A stretch of 64,000 bases of DNA, from assembly GCF_000723885.1 (NCBI RefSeq), contig NZ_CCDG010000024.1, positions 62,001 through 126,000 on the forward strand, written 5' to 3'. The notes under the pieces are model-generated. The model was not told the DNA's origin, did no database searches, and saw only the letters and a list, made by a program, of their open reading frames with translations. This DNA is from Paenibacillus camerounensis (GTDB lineage Bacteria > Bacillota > Bacilli > Paenibacillales > Paenibacillaceae). Every line of letters begins with the position of its first letter. The first letter of the stretch is position 1. Of the stretch, positions 9,905 to 18,675 are shown in pieces. The position numbers and the translations under genes are program-made.

Positions 9905-10894
9905 ATGAAGACGGACAAGGCGGCGCTTGTGCTGGCCTGTATGGCTGTTGTAATCGGAATAGGCAGTACCAGCGGACCGGTAAAGGAGATGCTGGCACAG
10001 CTAAAGCCGCAGGATGCCTTGGCGGTTAAGGCTGGCCTGGCCGCAGAACATAGCAGTAAGGATCTGCGGGCCCGGGTGGAGCAAAAAGCTGCAGAGCTGA
10101 ACATGCCGCCGGTGGATGCCGTTGTAGACCGGGTGTGGAAGGCAATTCCGGGTTATAACGGTCTCGAAGTAGATGTGGAAGCAACTTACCGGAGCTCTCT
10201 ACAGCAGGTTCCGGGGGAAGGGCTGAAACTGGTCTACCGCCAGACGAAGCCTAAGATATCTTTAAACGATTTGGGAGCCAGCCCGATCTATCGGGGCAAT
10301 CCGGCCAAGCCTATGGTAGCCTTCATGATTAATGTAGCCTGGGGGAATGAGTACATTAAGCCGATGCTGGATATTCTGGATGAAGAGCAGGTGAAGGTGA
10401 CCTTTTTTCTGGATGGAAGCTGGCTGAGCAAGAACAGGGAGCTTGCCGCAGAAATGCTGAAGCGCGGGCATGAAATGGAGAACCATGCATACACGCATCC
10501 GAATATGAGTACCTTGAGCCGGGCAAGGGCAACTGCCGAAATACAGAAGACGCAGCTGCTGTTAAAAGAAAGCCTGGGGGTCACCAATCAGTGGTTTGCC
10601 CCGCCTTCAGGGGATTTCGATCAGGAGACAGTGGAGATTGCTGCTGCGCTTGGGTTGAGGACGGTGCTATGGACGCTGGATACGGTAGACTGGCGCAATC
10701 CTTCGCCTGAATCCGTTGTAGCCAAAATCAGTGCCAAAGCAGAGCCGGGGACACTGGTTCTGATGCATCCTACAGCTTCCGCCTCAAAAGCGTTAAGAGG
10801 GATGATCCGGGCGGTTAAGGCGAAGGGACTGAGGCTCGGAACTGTCAGCCAGACATTATCGCCGGAAAGGATTATGCCCGATGATGTTGAGTGA
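9905..10894 (+). CDS. ylxY: YlxY family polysaccharide deacetylase-like sporulation protein
   Basis: 329 residues with an N-terminal membrane anchor or signal segment (residues 6-24) and a C-terminal NodB-like domain from about 130. The HxxxH metal motif is present in HAYTHPN, but the usual TFDDG motif with the catalytic Asp is replaced by INVAWGN, so deacetylase activity is doubtful; this replacement is, from memory, characteristic of YlxY. B. subtilis has ylxY in the same place between pnp and ymxG. The protein is probably extracytoplasmic and related to the spore or cell wall. Confidence 0.88.
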   Translation: MKTDKAALVLACMAVVIGIGSTSGPVKEMLAQLKPQDALAVKAGLAAEHSSKDLRARVEQKAAELNMPPVDAVVDRVWKAIPGYNGLEVDVEATYRSSLQQVPGEGLKLVYRQTKPKISLNDLGASPIYRGNPAKPMVAFMINVAWGNEYIKPMLDILDEEQVKVTFFLDGSWLSKNRELAAEMLKRGHEMENHAYTHPNMSTLSRARATAEIQKTQLLLKESLGVTNQWFAPPSGDFDQETVEIAAALGLRTVLWTLDTVDWRNPSPESVVAKISAKAEPGTLVLMHPTASASKALRGMIRAVKAKGLRLGTVSQTLSPERIMPDDVE

Positions 10895-10973
10895 GCCGTT
10901 ATTTTCTGGTAGGATTAAACTCGCTTGATAAATAGGCAGTACAGACACAGGGCTATGCCAGGAGGACGCAGAA

Positions 10974-12239
10974 TTGGAGAAAATCATACTATCAAACGGC
11001 CTGCGGGTGGTTACAGAAAAGATTGCTACCGGCCGTTCCGTTTCCTTTGGAATCTGGGTCAGAACCGGTTCCCGTAATGAGAATCCGTTGAACAACGGGA
11101 TCTCCCACTTCATCGAACATATGCTGTTTAAGGGCACCGACCGCTTCAGCGCCAAGGATATTGCGGAGGAGTTCGATGCGATCGGCGGCAACGTGAATGC
11201 CTTTACCTCGAAGGAATACACATGCTATTATGCAAAAGTGCTTGATGAGCATCTGCCGATTGCGGTGGATGTACTTTCTGATATGTTTTTCCGCTCGAAG
11301 ATTGACGCTGAAGAGCTGGCTAAGGAAAAGAACGTCATTCTTGAAGAAATCGCCATGTGCGAGGATACACCGGATGATCTGGTGCATGATCTGATGTGTG
11401 CTGCCGCTTACGGTGAGCATCCGCTCGCCTATTCGATCCTTGGCCTCAAGGAACGGCTGCAGGAGATGACCCCGGATGACCTGCGCGCATATATGAAAGA
11501 GCAGTATACGATTGAAAATACCGTGATCAGTGTGGCCGGTAATTTCGACGAGGGTCTCGTGGAGCTGCTGGAGCGCCATTTCGGCGGCTTTGACAATCAC
11601 GGCCAGGCTCCGGAGCTGACAGCGCCTGATTACCAGGGCAGCCTGCTGTTTCACCGCAAAAAGACAGAGCAGAACCACATTTGTATCTCGCTGCCGGGCG
11701 TTCGGAGCGGCGGGCCGCTGCAGTATCCGATGGTGCTGCTGAACAATGCAGTCGGAGGCGGTATGAGCTCGCGCCTGTTCCAGGAGATCCGCGAGAAGCG
11801 CGGGCTGGCTTACTCGGTCTACTCGTATCACAGCTCCCAGGCGGACAGCGGCCTGTTCACCGTGTATGCGGGAACTGCACCCAAGCAGACCAAGGAAGTG
11901 ACCGAGCTGGTCAAAGAGATGATGCAGGAGCTGGCTGTGAAGGGCATCACTGAGGATGAGCTGAGAAAAGGTAAGGAACAGCTCAAGGGCAGCCTGATTC
12001 TCAGCCTGGAGAGCACCAGCAGCCGGATGAACCGGATCGGCAAAAACGAGCTGATGCTGGGCAGGCATGATACACTTGATGATATGATTGACAAAATCAG
12101 CAAGGTTACGATGGACGATGTAAACCTGCTGCTGGACCATATGTTTGCTGAACCGCTCGCACTGGCGATGGTCGGCTCAACAGATAAAGCGATTGCCAAT
12201 GTTAGGAGAGATGATCTTGTCTTATCACGTTCAAATTAA
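10974..12239 (+). CDS. ymxG: M16 family zinc peptidase YmxG (MlpA)
   Basis: 421 residues. The inverted zinc motif HxxEH is seen as H45-F-I-E48-H49, with a conserved downstream glutamate region ([14 protein letters not shown]). The two halves show the usual M16 duplication. The TTG start is supported by AGGAGGACG upstream. In B. subtilis the homologue lies between ylxY and the dpa genes. The 3' end overlaps dut by 23 bases, so the two genes are probably translated together. Confidence 0.93.
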   Translation: MEKIILSNGLRVVTEKIATGRSVSFGIWVRTGSRNENPLNNGISHFIEHMLFKGTDRFSAKDIAEEFDAIGGNVNAFTSKEYTCYYAKVLDEHLPIAVDVLSDMFFRSKIDAEELAKEKNVILEEIAMCEDTPDDLVHDLMCAAAYGEHPLAYSILGLKERLQEMTPDDLRAYMKEQYTIENTVISVAGNFDEGLVELLERHFGGFDNHGQAPELTAPDYQGSLLFHRKKTEQNHICISLPGVRSGGPLQYPMVLLNNAVGGGMSSRLFQEIREKRGLAYSVYSYHSSQADSGLFTVYAGTAPKQTKEVTELVKEMMQELAVKGITEDELRKGKEQLKGSLILSLESTSSRMNRIGKNELMLGRHDTLDDMIDKISKVTMDDVNLLLDHMFAEPLALAMVGSTDKAIANVRRDDLVLSRSN

Positions 12240-12663
12240 CAAGCTTCCGGGAAATGAAGATGTACAGCTGCCGCGCAAAATGTCGGAGCAGGCTTCAGGC
12301 TTTGACCTGCATGCCTCTGTAGCTGAGCCTGTAGTGCTTGCTCCCGGAGAGCGCGCACTGATCCCGACAGGGATTGCCATAGCTATGCCGGACGGGCTGG
12401 AGGCGCAGATCCGCCCGCGCAGCGGGCTTGCTTTTAAGCACGGCATAACCTGCCTTAACACACCGGGAACGATTGATGCCGACTACCGCGGCGAGATCAA
12501 GGTGCTGCTGATCAACCTGGGCCAGGAGCCGTTTGCAATTGCGCGCAATGAGCGGATCGCCCAGATGGTGTTCCAGGCTGTTCCGGCAGTAACACTGGTC
12601 GAGGTAGAAGAGCTGACCGAGACACAGCGCGGCGCCGGCGGCTTCGGCCACACCGGGAAGTAA
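12217..12663 (+). CDS. dut: dUTP diphosphatase
   Basis: A trimeric-type dUTPase of about 148 residues with the five motifs in order: [34 protein letters not shown] and the C-terminal GGFGHTG. It hydrolyses dUTP to dUMP and keeps uracil out of DNA. The TTG at 12217 is preferred because AGGAGAG sits eight bases before it; an in-frame ATG at 12211 is too close to that site. The gene begins inside ymxG, a position where B. subtilis has ymxH instead. Confidence 0.93.
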   Translation: MSYHVQINKLPGNEDVQLPRKMSEQASGFDLHASVAEPVVLAPGERALIPTGIAIAMPDGLEAQIRPRSGLAFKHGITCLNTPGTIDADYRGEIKVLLINLGQEPFAIARNERIAQMVFQAVPAVTLVEVEELTETQRGAGGFGHTGK

Positions 12664-12680
12664 GGATTTATTGCATATTT

Positions 12681-12733
12681 AAAAGCTTGCAGACAAACCG
12701 CCTTTTAGCGGCGCTGTCTGCAAGCTTTTTTTT
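12681..12733. terminator. Bidirectional terminator between dut and the S41 peptidase gene
   Basis: A near-perfect stem of AAAAGCTTGCAGACA with TGTCTGCAAGCTTTT encloses a second small hairpin, followed by a run of T on the + strand and T residues on the - strand. The two flanking genes converge on it. Confidence 0.9.
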
Positions 12734-12762
12734 GTTACAAGGCTTTTATTTGCGGCTACTGT

Positions 12763-14235
12763 TCATTTCAAGTCTGCACGCACAACTTCGCGAAGCTTCT
12801 CCAGCTGGGCATCCCGGCGTTCAAGGATATCTGTGGCTGTAGTGTAGGCTTCAATATCAGGCTGTACGGAATCCGCAGGGTCGCGCTCCGGTGCGGGACG
12901 TGTGAACTGCTTAAAAGAGCTCTGGAAACGGATGCCGGAGGCAGGGAGCTGGAAGGTAAGAACATCCCCGTACGATGAAGGCTGGTTGCCCGTTGCTTCA
13001 CCGATAATTTGGCCCAGGCCGTTATCCTGGACAATGACAGCGAACATGTTGGCAGAGCTGAAGGTATGGGCAGAAGTCAGCAGGTAGAGCTTTCCTCTAA
13101 AAGGATATAGCGTCTTCATTAAGATATGGTTTAAAGAGGGTTCACTTACCACATAACCGCTGTTCTGCTCCGCTCCGCGGATGTTCTGAAGCTGTTGAGA
13201 ATACCGCATCAGACTCCCGTATCCATAATAGGACTTCACGTTTGTGTAGGACAGAAATTCCTCGATAACGGACGAGTCACCGCCTCCGTTACTCCGCAGA
13301 TCCACTGCCACATGTTGAATACCCCGCGCCTTAACCTCATCAAAGAACTGTTTTACCGTGACCAGATACTTCCGTGTATTCTCACATGTGTTCAACTGAA
13401 AAATGCCTAACGACAGCTCGTCCTCGAAGGAATAGGAGAAGGGGACTTCGCCCTTTGGATAGTGGCTGTACTCCTTCTGTAGAGGTTTATCTGTCAGTAT
13501 TAATGTTTCAGTAATACTGCCGCCCCCCCGAGTTACGGTTATTTCAACCCGATCATCTGCAGCCAGTCCCAGATGACGAAGCATAAATTCCACCCTCAGC
13601 AGGACAGTTCCCTGTACTCTGACCCACTGGTTATTCTCAGCCGGAATAATCTTGGCCAGCTCCTGTTCCAGATCACCGATGCTACGACGGCTGATAGCAG
13701 TAACGATATCCCCGGTGTGAAGCTTTCCACGGTCTTGCGTTACAATCAGCCCCTCACGGCTCCAGAAAAGGGGAAGGTTGAGCAGTTTCTGGTTCTGCAG
13801 CTCCCAGTACATATTCGTGTGCCCGTCTTGGAGCAGTGAGGTGATCGTGTTGACGATGAAGTAAAACCCTTCCTCTGTCCGTGCCGTTTGAATCATGTCG
13901 TAAGCTTCGCTGATTACCTGCTGCTGTCCGCTGCTCCAGCCGTTTATCAGAGCAGGATGAACCTGAACCAGCGTTTCTGTCAGGAAGTCCAGATCCTGCT
14001 TCATCTGCTCCGGATTAACAAGCTTTTCCGGGGCATCTGAGGCCGGAGCGCCCTGGCTTTGGGCTGATGGGATTCCATCGGGCGCCGGACTGGCATGGAC
14101 TGATGCTGCGGGAGGCGTCCCGGCGGCTTGACCGCTTCTATCCCCGGAATCTGCAGATTTAATATAGAGTGCGGCAGCTGCCACTGCGGCTGCTGATACC
14201 AGCAGCAGAGCAGCCAGCTTCCATTTCGGCTTCAT
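12763..14235 (-). CDS. S41 family (C-terminal processing-like) peptidase, exported
   Basis: 490 residues. A Lys-rich start and a hydrophobic Ala/Leu segment (residues 6-24) form a signal or anchor, followed by a Ser/Pro/Ala-rich linker to about 70. The catalytic part contains AVDLRSNGGGDSS and LTSAHTFSSANMFA, the S41 core with the expected serine nucleophile. No clear PDZ domain can be assigned by eye; the region with HTGDIVTAI may be a degenerate one. It is transcribed opposite to its neighbours with its own ribosome binding site. The substrate is unknown. Confidence 0.8.
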   Translation of the reverse strand: MKPKWKLAALLLVSAAAVAAAALYIKSADSGDRSGQAAGTPPAASVHASPAPDGIPSAQSQGAPASDAPEKLVNPEQMKQDLDFLTETLVQVHPALINGWSSGQQQVISEAYDMIQTARTEEGFYFIVNTITSLLQDGHTNMYWELQNQKLLNLPLFWSREGLIVTQDRGKLHTGDIVTAISRRSIGDLEQELAKIIPAENNQWVRVQGTVLLRVEFMLRHLGLAADDRVEITVTRGGGSITETLILTDKPLQKEYSHYPKGEVPFSYSFEDELSLGIFQLNTCENTRKYLVTVKQFFDEVKARGIQHVAVDLRSNGGGDSSVIEEFLSYTNVKSYYGYGSLMRYSQQLQNIRGAEQNSGYVVSEPSLNHILMKTLYPFRGKLYLLTSAHTFSSANMFAVIVQDNGLGQIIGEATGNQPSSYGDVLTFQLPASGIRFQSSFKQFTRPAPERDPADSVQPDIEAYTTATDILERRDAQLEKLREVVRADLK

Positions 14236-14335
14236 TATATAAATACTCCTTTTCCATTTTTAACTAACTATAGAATGATTACGGGCAATTTTCTGTGATT
14301 TATGTGGACCGCCCAGTAATTATGCTCCGCTCTTC

Positions 14336-14363
14336 ACCCATCCGCAGGACCCGGCATAAGATG
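14336..14363 (+). promoter_or_regulatory. Candidate SigK promoter of dpaA-dpaB
   Basis: The AC at 14336-14337, a spacer of exactly 17 bases and CATAAGATG (14355-14363) fit the SigK pattern AC-N17-CATANNNTA with one mismatch at the last position. In B. subtilis the dpa (spoVF) operon is transcribed in the mother cell by SigK, which supports the reading. Confidence 0.6.
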
Positions 14364-14404
14364 CTTTATAGTCGATAGTGTATGTGGAAAGGAGCGTCAT
14401 CCCT

Positions 14405-15301
14405 ATGCTTACTGGCATCAGGATCGTGTTCCTGGGCGGGGACGCGAGACAGCTTGAAGTTATTCGAAAATGTGTGGAAATGGATGCTGCGGTAAGCGCC
14501 GCCGGGTTCGAGAAATGGGATGCCCCTAGCCCGGGGGTTAACCTGGAACTAATGTCGCCGGAGCTGCTTGGCCGTGCCGATGTGCTGGTGCTGCCAACGG
14601 TAGGGTGTGACGAAGAAGGGAACATCAATGCATTGTTCTCTGACGGTCGCCTGCAGCTGCTTGATGAGCACGCTGCGGCCCTGCCGCCGGGCTGCACAGT
14701 ATATACGGGTATCGCCAAAAGCTACCTGCGAAGCCTGTGTGCAAGGCATAAGCTGAAGCTTGTTGAGCTGCTTAACCGTGATGATGTAGCGATTTATAAT
14801 TCAATTCCGACAGCAGAAGGCGCCCTGGTCATGGCTATTCAGAATACGGATTTTACCATCCATGGCTCTACCTCGATGGTGCTGGGGATGGGGCGTACCG
14901 GTTTTACTATGGCAAGGGCGCTGCAGGGCCTGGGTTCCACAGTGAAGGTGGGCGTGCGGAAGCAGGAGCATTTTGCCCGGGCGGAGGAGATGGGCTGGAA
15001 GCCGTTTATGACCGGAGAGCTGCTGCAGCAGGTGAGCGATACAGAGCTTATATTTAATACAATACCCAGCATGATTATTACGGCACAGATTCTTACCCGG
15101 GTTCCCAAGCAATGCGTCATTATCGATCTGGCCTCGGCTCCCGGCGGCTGTGACTTCCGGTATGCGGAGAAGCGCGGCATCAAGGCGATGCTTGCCCCCG
15201 GGCTGCCCGGGATTGTCGCCCCGAAAAGTGCCGGGATGATTATGGGCAATGCGCTGGTGCAGTCGATCTCGGAGGAGATTCTAAACAAGGGGGACCTATA
15301 A
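14405..15301 (+). CDS. dpaA: Dipicolinate synthase subunit A
   Basis: 298 residues, homologous to SpoVFA/DpaA. The N-terminal LTGIRIVFLGGDARQLEVIRK and the nucleotide-binding VLGMGRTGFTMAR segments are characteristic, as is the LAPGLPGIVAPKSAG stretch near the C terminus. With DpaB it oxidises the dapA product to dipicolinic acid in the mother cell during sporulation; Ca-dipicolinate then loads the spore core. I chose the ATG at 14405 because AAAGGAG lies just upstream; a GTG at 14378 would place that site within the coding region. It adjoins dpaB directly. Confidence 0.96.
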   Translation: MLTGIRIVFLGGDARQLEVIRKCVEMDAAVSAAGFEKWDAPSPGVNLELMSPELLGRADVLVLPTVGCDEEGNINALFSDGRLQLLDEHAAALPPGCTVYTGIAKSYLRSLCARHKLKLVELLNRDDVAIYNSIPTAEGALVMAIQNTDFTIHGSTSMVLGMGRTGFTMARALQGLGSTVKVGVRKQEHFARAEEMGWKPFMTGELLQQVSDTELIFNTIPSMIITAQILTRVPKQCVIIDLASAPGGCDFRYAEKRGIKAMLAPGLPGIVAPKSAGMIMGNALVQSISEEILNKGDL

Positions 15302-15898
15302 ATGGATTGGCACGGAAAAACAGTAGGTTATGCGATTACCGGCTCACACTGCACCTTTGCTGAGGTGATGCCGCAAATTCAGCGGTTTATGGACGGGGGC
15401 GCAAATGTGGTGCCGATTGTATCCTCCTCTGTGCTGAATACGGATACCCGGTTCGGCACATCGGAAAATTGGCTAAAACAGTTGAAAGATATAACGGGGA
15501 ATGATATCATTTCTACAATTGTTGATGCGGAACCGCTGGGTCCATCCAAGCTGCTCGATGTGCTGACAATAGCTCCCTGCACAGGTAATACGACGAGTAA
15601 GCTGGCTAATGCCATGACTGACAGTCCCGTCCTGATGGCTGCCAAATCGCAGATGCGTAACGGCCGTCCGCTTGTGCTGGCCATCTCAACTAACGACGGG
15701 CTGGGCCTTAATGCAGCGAATATTGCGAAGCTTCTGGTTGCCAAACATATTTATTTTGTGCCGTTCGGCCAGGATAACCCTGAGGGCAAGCCGAATTCGC
15801 TGGTAGCACGCATGGAACTGATTCCAGAAGCCTGCTACGCCGCTTTGCAGGGCAAACAGCTGCAGCCGATGATTATCGAACGGTTTCATTCAGCATAG
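15302..15898 (+). CDS. dpaB: Dipicolinate synthase subunit B
   Basis: 198 residues with a flavoprotein-like fold (TVGYAITGSHCTFAEVMPQI at the start; IAPCTGNTTSKLANAMTDSPV in the middle), as in SpoVFB/DpaB. It is the second subunit of dipicolinate synthase. The ATG follows the dpaA stop without a gap, and the GGGGGAC site lies inside the end of dpaA. The next gene is dapG; asd, which stands here in B. subtilis, is absent. Confidence 0.96.
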   Translation: MDWHGKTVGYAITGSHCTFAEVMPQIQRFMDGGANVVPIVSSSVLNTDTRFGTSENWLKQLKDITGNDIISTIVDAEPLGPSKLLDVLTIAPCTGNTTSKLANAMTDSPVLMAAKSQMRNGRPLVLAISTNDGLGLNAANIAKLLVAKHIYFVPFGQDNPEGKPNSLVARMELIPEACYAALQGKQLQPMIIERFHSA

Positions 15899-16012
15899 CT
15901 TGGAGGTCTGCATGGAGCAGGCTTATCATAGGTTCTACTTTTGCCGTCCTCAGTTTGAGGGCGGTTCAACACTTTTTAAGCTTGTTTAGAGAAGTTATGG
16001 AGGAATTATACA

Positions 16013-17233
16013 ATGGGTATTTTAGTGCAAAAATTCGGAGGCACTTCACTTTCGACACCGGCGGCAAGAGAGCATGTTATCCGTCATGTCAGACGGGAGC
16101 TGGCAAGCGGATTCAGTCTTGTGGTGGTGGTTTCTGCAATGGGCCGCAAGGGTGAGCCTTATGCTACCGATACGCTGCTGGACTGGGCAGTTCAGAACGG
16201 CAACGCGCTGCCTGACCGTGAAAAGGATCTGCTGATGTGCTGCGGTGAGATTATCTCGGCAACCACACTTTGCGGACTGCTGGAAGAGCAGGGCATCCGT
16301 TCTACTGTGTTAACAGGAGCCCAGGCGGGCTTTTTGACAGACAGCAATTACGGAAATGCACGAATTCTTGATGTGCGCACCGAACGGATTCTACGCGAGC
16401 TCCGCGAGCATAAAGTAGTAATAGTAACCGGGTTCCAGGGTCAAACCGAAGCCGGTGATTTCACGACTCTTGGCAGAGGCGGCAGTGACACCTCGGCAAC
16501 CGCGCTGGGTGCAGCGCTCCGAGCAGATATGGTCGACATTTACACTGATGTTGACGGGATTCTGACCGCTGATCCGCGGATTGTCGAGGATGCGAAGCCG
16601 CTGACTTATGTCAGCTATACGGAAATCTGCAATATGGCTTACCAGGGGGCGAAGGTCATTCATCCGCGCGCCGTGGAGATTGCTATGCAGGCTAATATTC
16701 CGGTGCGTGTGCGCTCGACCTTCTCTGAATTAGAAGGGACACTTGTTACCCATCCTGAAGGGTTTAATGATGTCTCTAACGGTATTGTTGACCGGTTTGT
16801 TACGGGTATTGCTTATGTAAGCAATATCACGCAGATTTCCGTGGAATGCCCGGACGGGAACGGTACAGGCGTTCAGCTGCAGATTTTCAAAAGCATGGCT
16901 GATAACGGCATCAGTGTCGATTTTATCAATGTAACGCCTACAGAGGCGCTGTATACCGTAAATGACGACAAATCAGAGCGGGCTATAGCTGCGCTTCAGG
17001 AGCTGGGGCTGCGGCCGAAGAGCTTATCCGGCTGTGCCAAGGTGTCGGTTATCGGCGGCGGAATTAACGGTGTACCGGGGATTATGGCCCGGATCGTTGA
17101 GGCGCTCAGCTCGCAGAACATTCAGATTCTGCAATCGGCGGATTCGAATACAACCATCTGGGTCCTAGTGAAAAAGGAAGATATGGTACAGTCGCTGCGT
17201 GCGCTGCATACCAAGTTTGAATTGCACCGCTGA
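16013..17233 (+). CDS. dapG: Aspartate kinase, DapG type
   Basis: 406 residues. The kinase part begins VQKFGGTSLS and has VVVVSAMGRKGEPYATD, the DapG-type signature; GRGGSDTSA lies near residue 157. Two ACT domains follow from about residue 265, consistent with feedback control (by diaminopimelate in B. subtilis DapG). It catalyses the first step of the aspartate pathway and so feeds lysine, peptidoglycan and dipicolinate. The gene stands 16 bases before dapA, and TATGGAGGAA precedes its ATG. Confidence 0.95.
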   Translation: MGILVQKFGGTSLSTPAAREHVIRHVRRELASGFSLVVVVSAMGRKGEPYATDTLLDWAVQNGNALPDREKDLLMCCGEIISATTLCGLLEEQGIRSTVLTGAQAGFLTDSNYGNARILDVRTERILRELREHKVVIVTGFQGQTEAGDFTTLGRGGSDTSATALGAALRADMVDIYTDVDGILTADPRIVEDAKPLTYVSYTEICNMAYQGAKVIHPRAVEIAMQANIPVRVRSTFSELEGTLVTHPEGFNDVSNGIVDRFVTGIAYVSNITQISVECPDGNGTGVQLQIFKSMADNGISVDFINVTPTEALYTVNDDKSERAIAALQELGLRPKSLSGCAKVSVIGGGINGVPGIMARIVEALSSQNIQILQSADSNTTIWVLVKKEDMVQSLRALHTKFELHR

Positions 17234-17249
17234 CAAGGAGGAATTCAAA

Positions 17250-18125
17250 GTGGATTTCGGTAGACTGATCACTGCGATGGTAACCCCCTTTGACGGGGAT
17301 GGAGAAATCAGCTGGGAGGCTACTTCCCGGTTAGTTGATTATTTGATCGAAGAACAGAAGTCCGAAGCGCTGGTTGTCTGCGGAACTACGGGAGAATCGC
17401 CTACTCTAACCGATGAGGAGAAGCTGCGGCTGTTTTCTTTTGTCCGGGACAGGGCAGGCGGGCGCTGCAAAATTATCGCCGGAACCGGCACCAACAGCAC
17501 CAGACACTCTATACATCTTACCAGGGAAGCCGAAAAAATCGGCGTAGACGGTGTTCTGCTGGTTGTTCCCTATTACAACAAACCTAACCAGGAAGGGCTG
17601 TTTCAGCATTTTTCGGCAATTGCCGGCAGCACCTCCTTACCCTGCATTCTGTATAATGTTCCAGGGCGTACAGGCGTCAGCATGAGTGCAGCAACGACAC
17701 TGCGGCTGGCGGAGATTCCTAATATTGTCGCCACTAAAGAATGCGCCTCCGTAGATCAGATAACGCTGATTGCTTCAGCCTGTCCTAAGGATTTTCATGT
17801 CTACACAGGCGATGATTCGGCCGGCCTTGCCACGCTGGCTGTAGGCGGGCACGGGATCATCAGTGTGGCGGGCCATATTATCGGCTCGCAGATGTCTGAG
17901 ATGATTCAGGCTTACCTGGCAGGCAATGTAAAGCGGGCAGGAGAGCTTCACCGTCAGCTGTTCCCCGTATTCAAGGGACTGTTCGAGTGTCCGCAGCCGC
18001 TGCCGAATCCGGCCGCTGTCAAATACGCGCTTTCACTGCGCGGAATAGACGTCGGCTCTGTCCGGCTCCCGCTGGTCGGACCGGATGAAGCCGAGGCCGC
18101 TTTTATCGAAGCACTGCTGAATTAG
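17250..18125 (+). CDS. dapA: 4-hydroxy-tetrahydrodipicolinate synthase
   Basis: 291 residues. The Schiff-base lysine is K163 in ATKECAS, the catalytic tyrosine Y135 in YNVPGRTG, and the pyruvate-binding Thr pair is in GTTGESP (46-47). The enzyme condenses pyruvate and aspartate semialdehyde; its product goes to lysine or, through DpaA/DpaB, to dipicolinate. The GTG start has AAGGAGG seven bases upstream; an upstream in-frame ATG lies inside dapG. Being in the dpa cluster ties it to sporulation supply. A second dapA-like gene is at 45720-46595. Confidence 0.95.
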   Translation: MDFGRLITAMVTPFDGDGEISWEATSRLVDYLIEEQKSEALVVCGTTGESPTLTDEEKLRLFSFVRDRAGGRCKIIAGTGTNSTRHSIHLTREAEKIGVDGVLLVVPYYNKPNQEGLFQHFSAIAGSTSLPCILYNVPGRTGVSMSAATTLRLAEIPNIVATKECASVDQITLIASACPKDFHVYTGDDSAGLATLAVGGHGIISVAGHIIGSQMSEMIQAYLAGNVKRAGELHRQLFPVFKGLFECPQPLPNPAAVKYALSLRGIDVGSVRLPLVGPDEAEAAFIEALLN

Positions 18126-18153
18126 CCCATATCTGTATTCCAAAGCGTCTGCC

Positions 18154-18188
18154 AAAAACCGGTATCCCGTTAAAGGAGCCGGTTTTTT
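18154..18188 (+). terminator. Terminator after dapA
   Basis: AAAAACCGG pairs with CCGGTTTTT around a 16-base loop and ends in a T-run. Confidence 0.85.
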
Positions 18189-18675
18189 GCTGCAGTCCGG
18201 TATATTTTATCAGCTGTCTGCATAAACATTTCCGCAAATAATGCCCCGATTCTAAGGATAGAATAACGTTACATAGTGGATGACTTGTCTTTTGCCAAAA
18301 AAATCATGTATAATGTTCTTAAGTGACTGGGTGCGGTTAATTAAATATGCGGTAATCTTCCGTCAATGTTTTGTTACATTGTGATGCAGGATAGGTCCTA
18401 GTATAAGTCTGTGCTATTGCTGCCTAATTTTCGCGCGAGGGGCGCGGCAGTGAAGTTTGACGGGTTTTGTCCCTTTCAAGAACTGCTCTCTGCCTGGAAT
18501 CCGGGATTTTTCGCACTGCGCAATTTTTCAGACTTAAATATAAGGAATATCGCTGTAGTTGTGGAAGCTATCGGAAATTATTTGAACAATGTGTTCAGTG
18601 CCGCTGAAATAACGAAGCTTAAATATTTGCAAATAAAAAGTATGACGTCCAACATCATAGGAGGGTTAGATTCAT
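18189..18675 (+). promoter_or_regulatory. Long leader region of the RNase J gene with two promoter candidates
   Basis: This stretch of about 490 bases has no convincing gene. A SigA-type promoter reads TTGTCT (18285-18290), 18-base spacer, TATAAT (18309-18314). A second, weaker one reads TTGTGA, 17 bases, TATAAG around 18380-18408. If the first is used, the message has a leader of about 350 bases. A GTG-started frame of 96 codons (18411-18701) crosses the RNase J start and has no family features, so I do not call it a gene. Confidence 0.55.
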
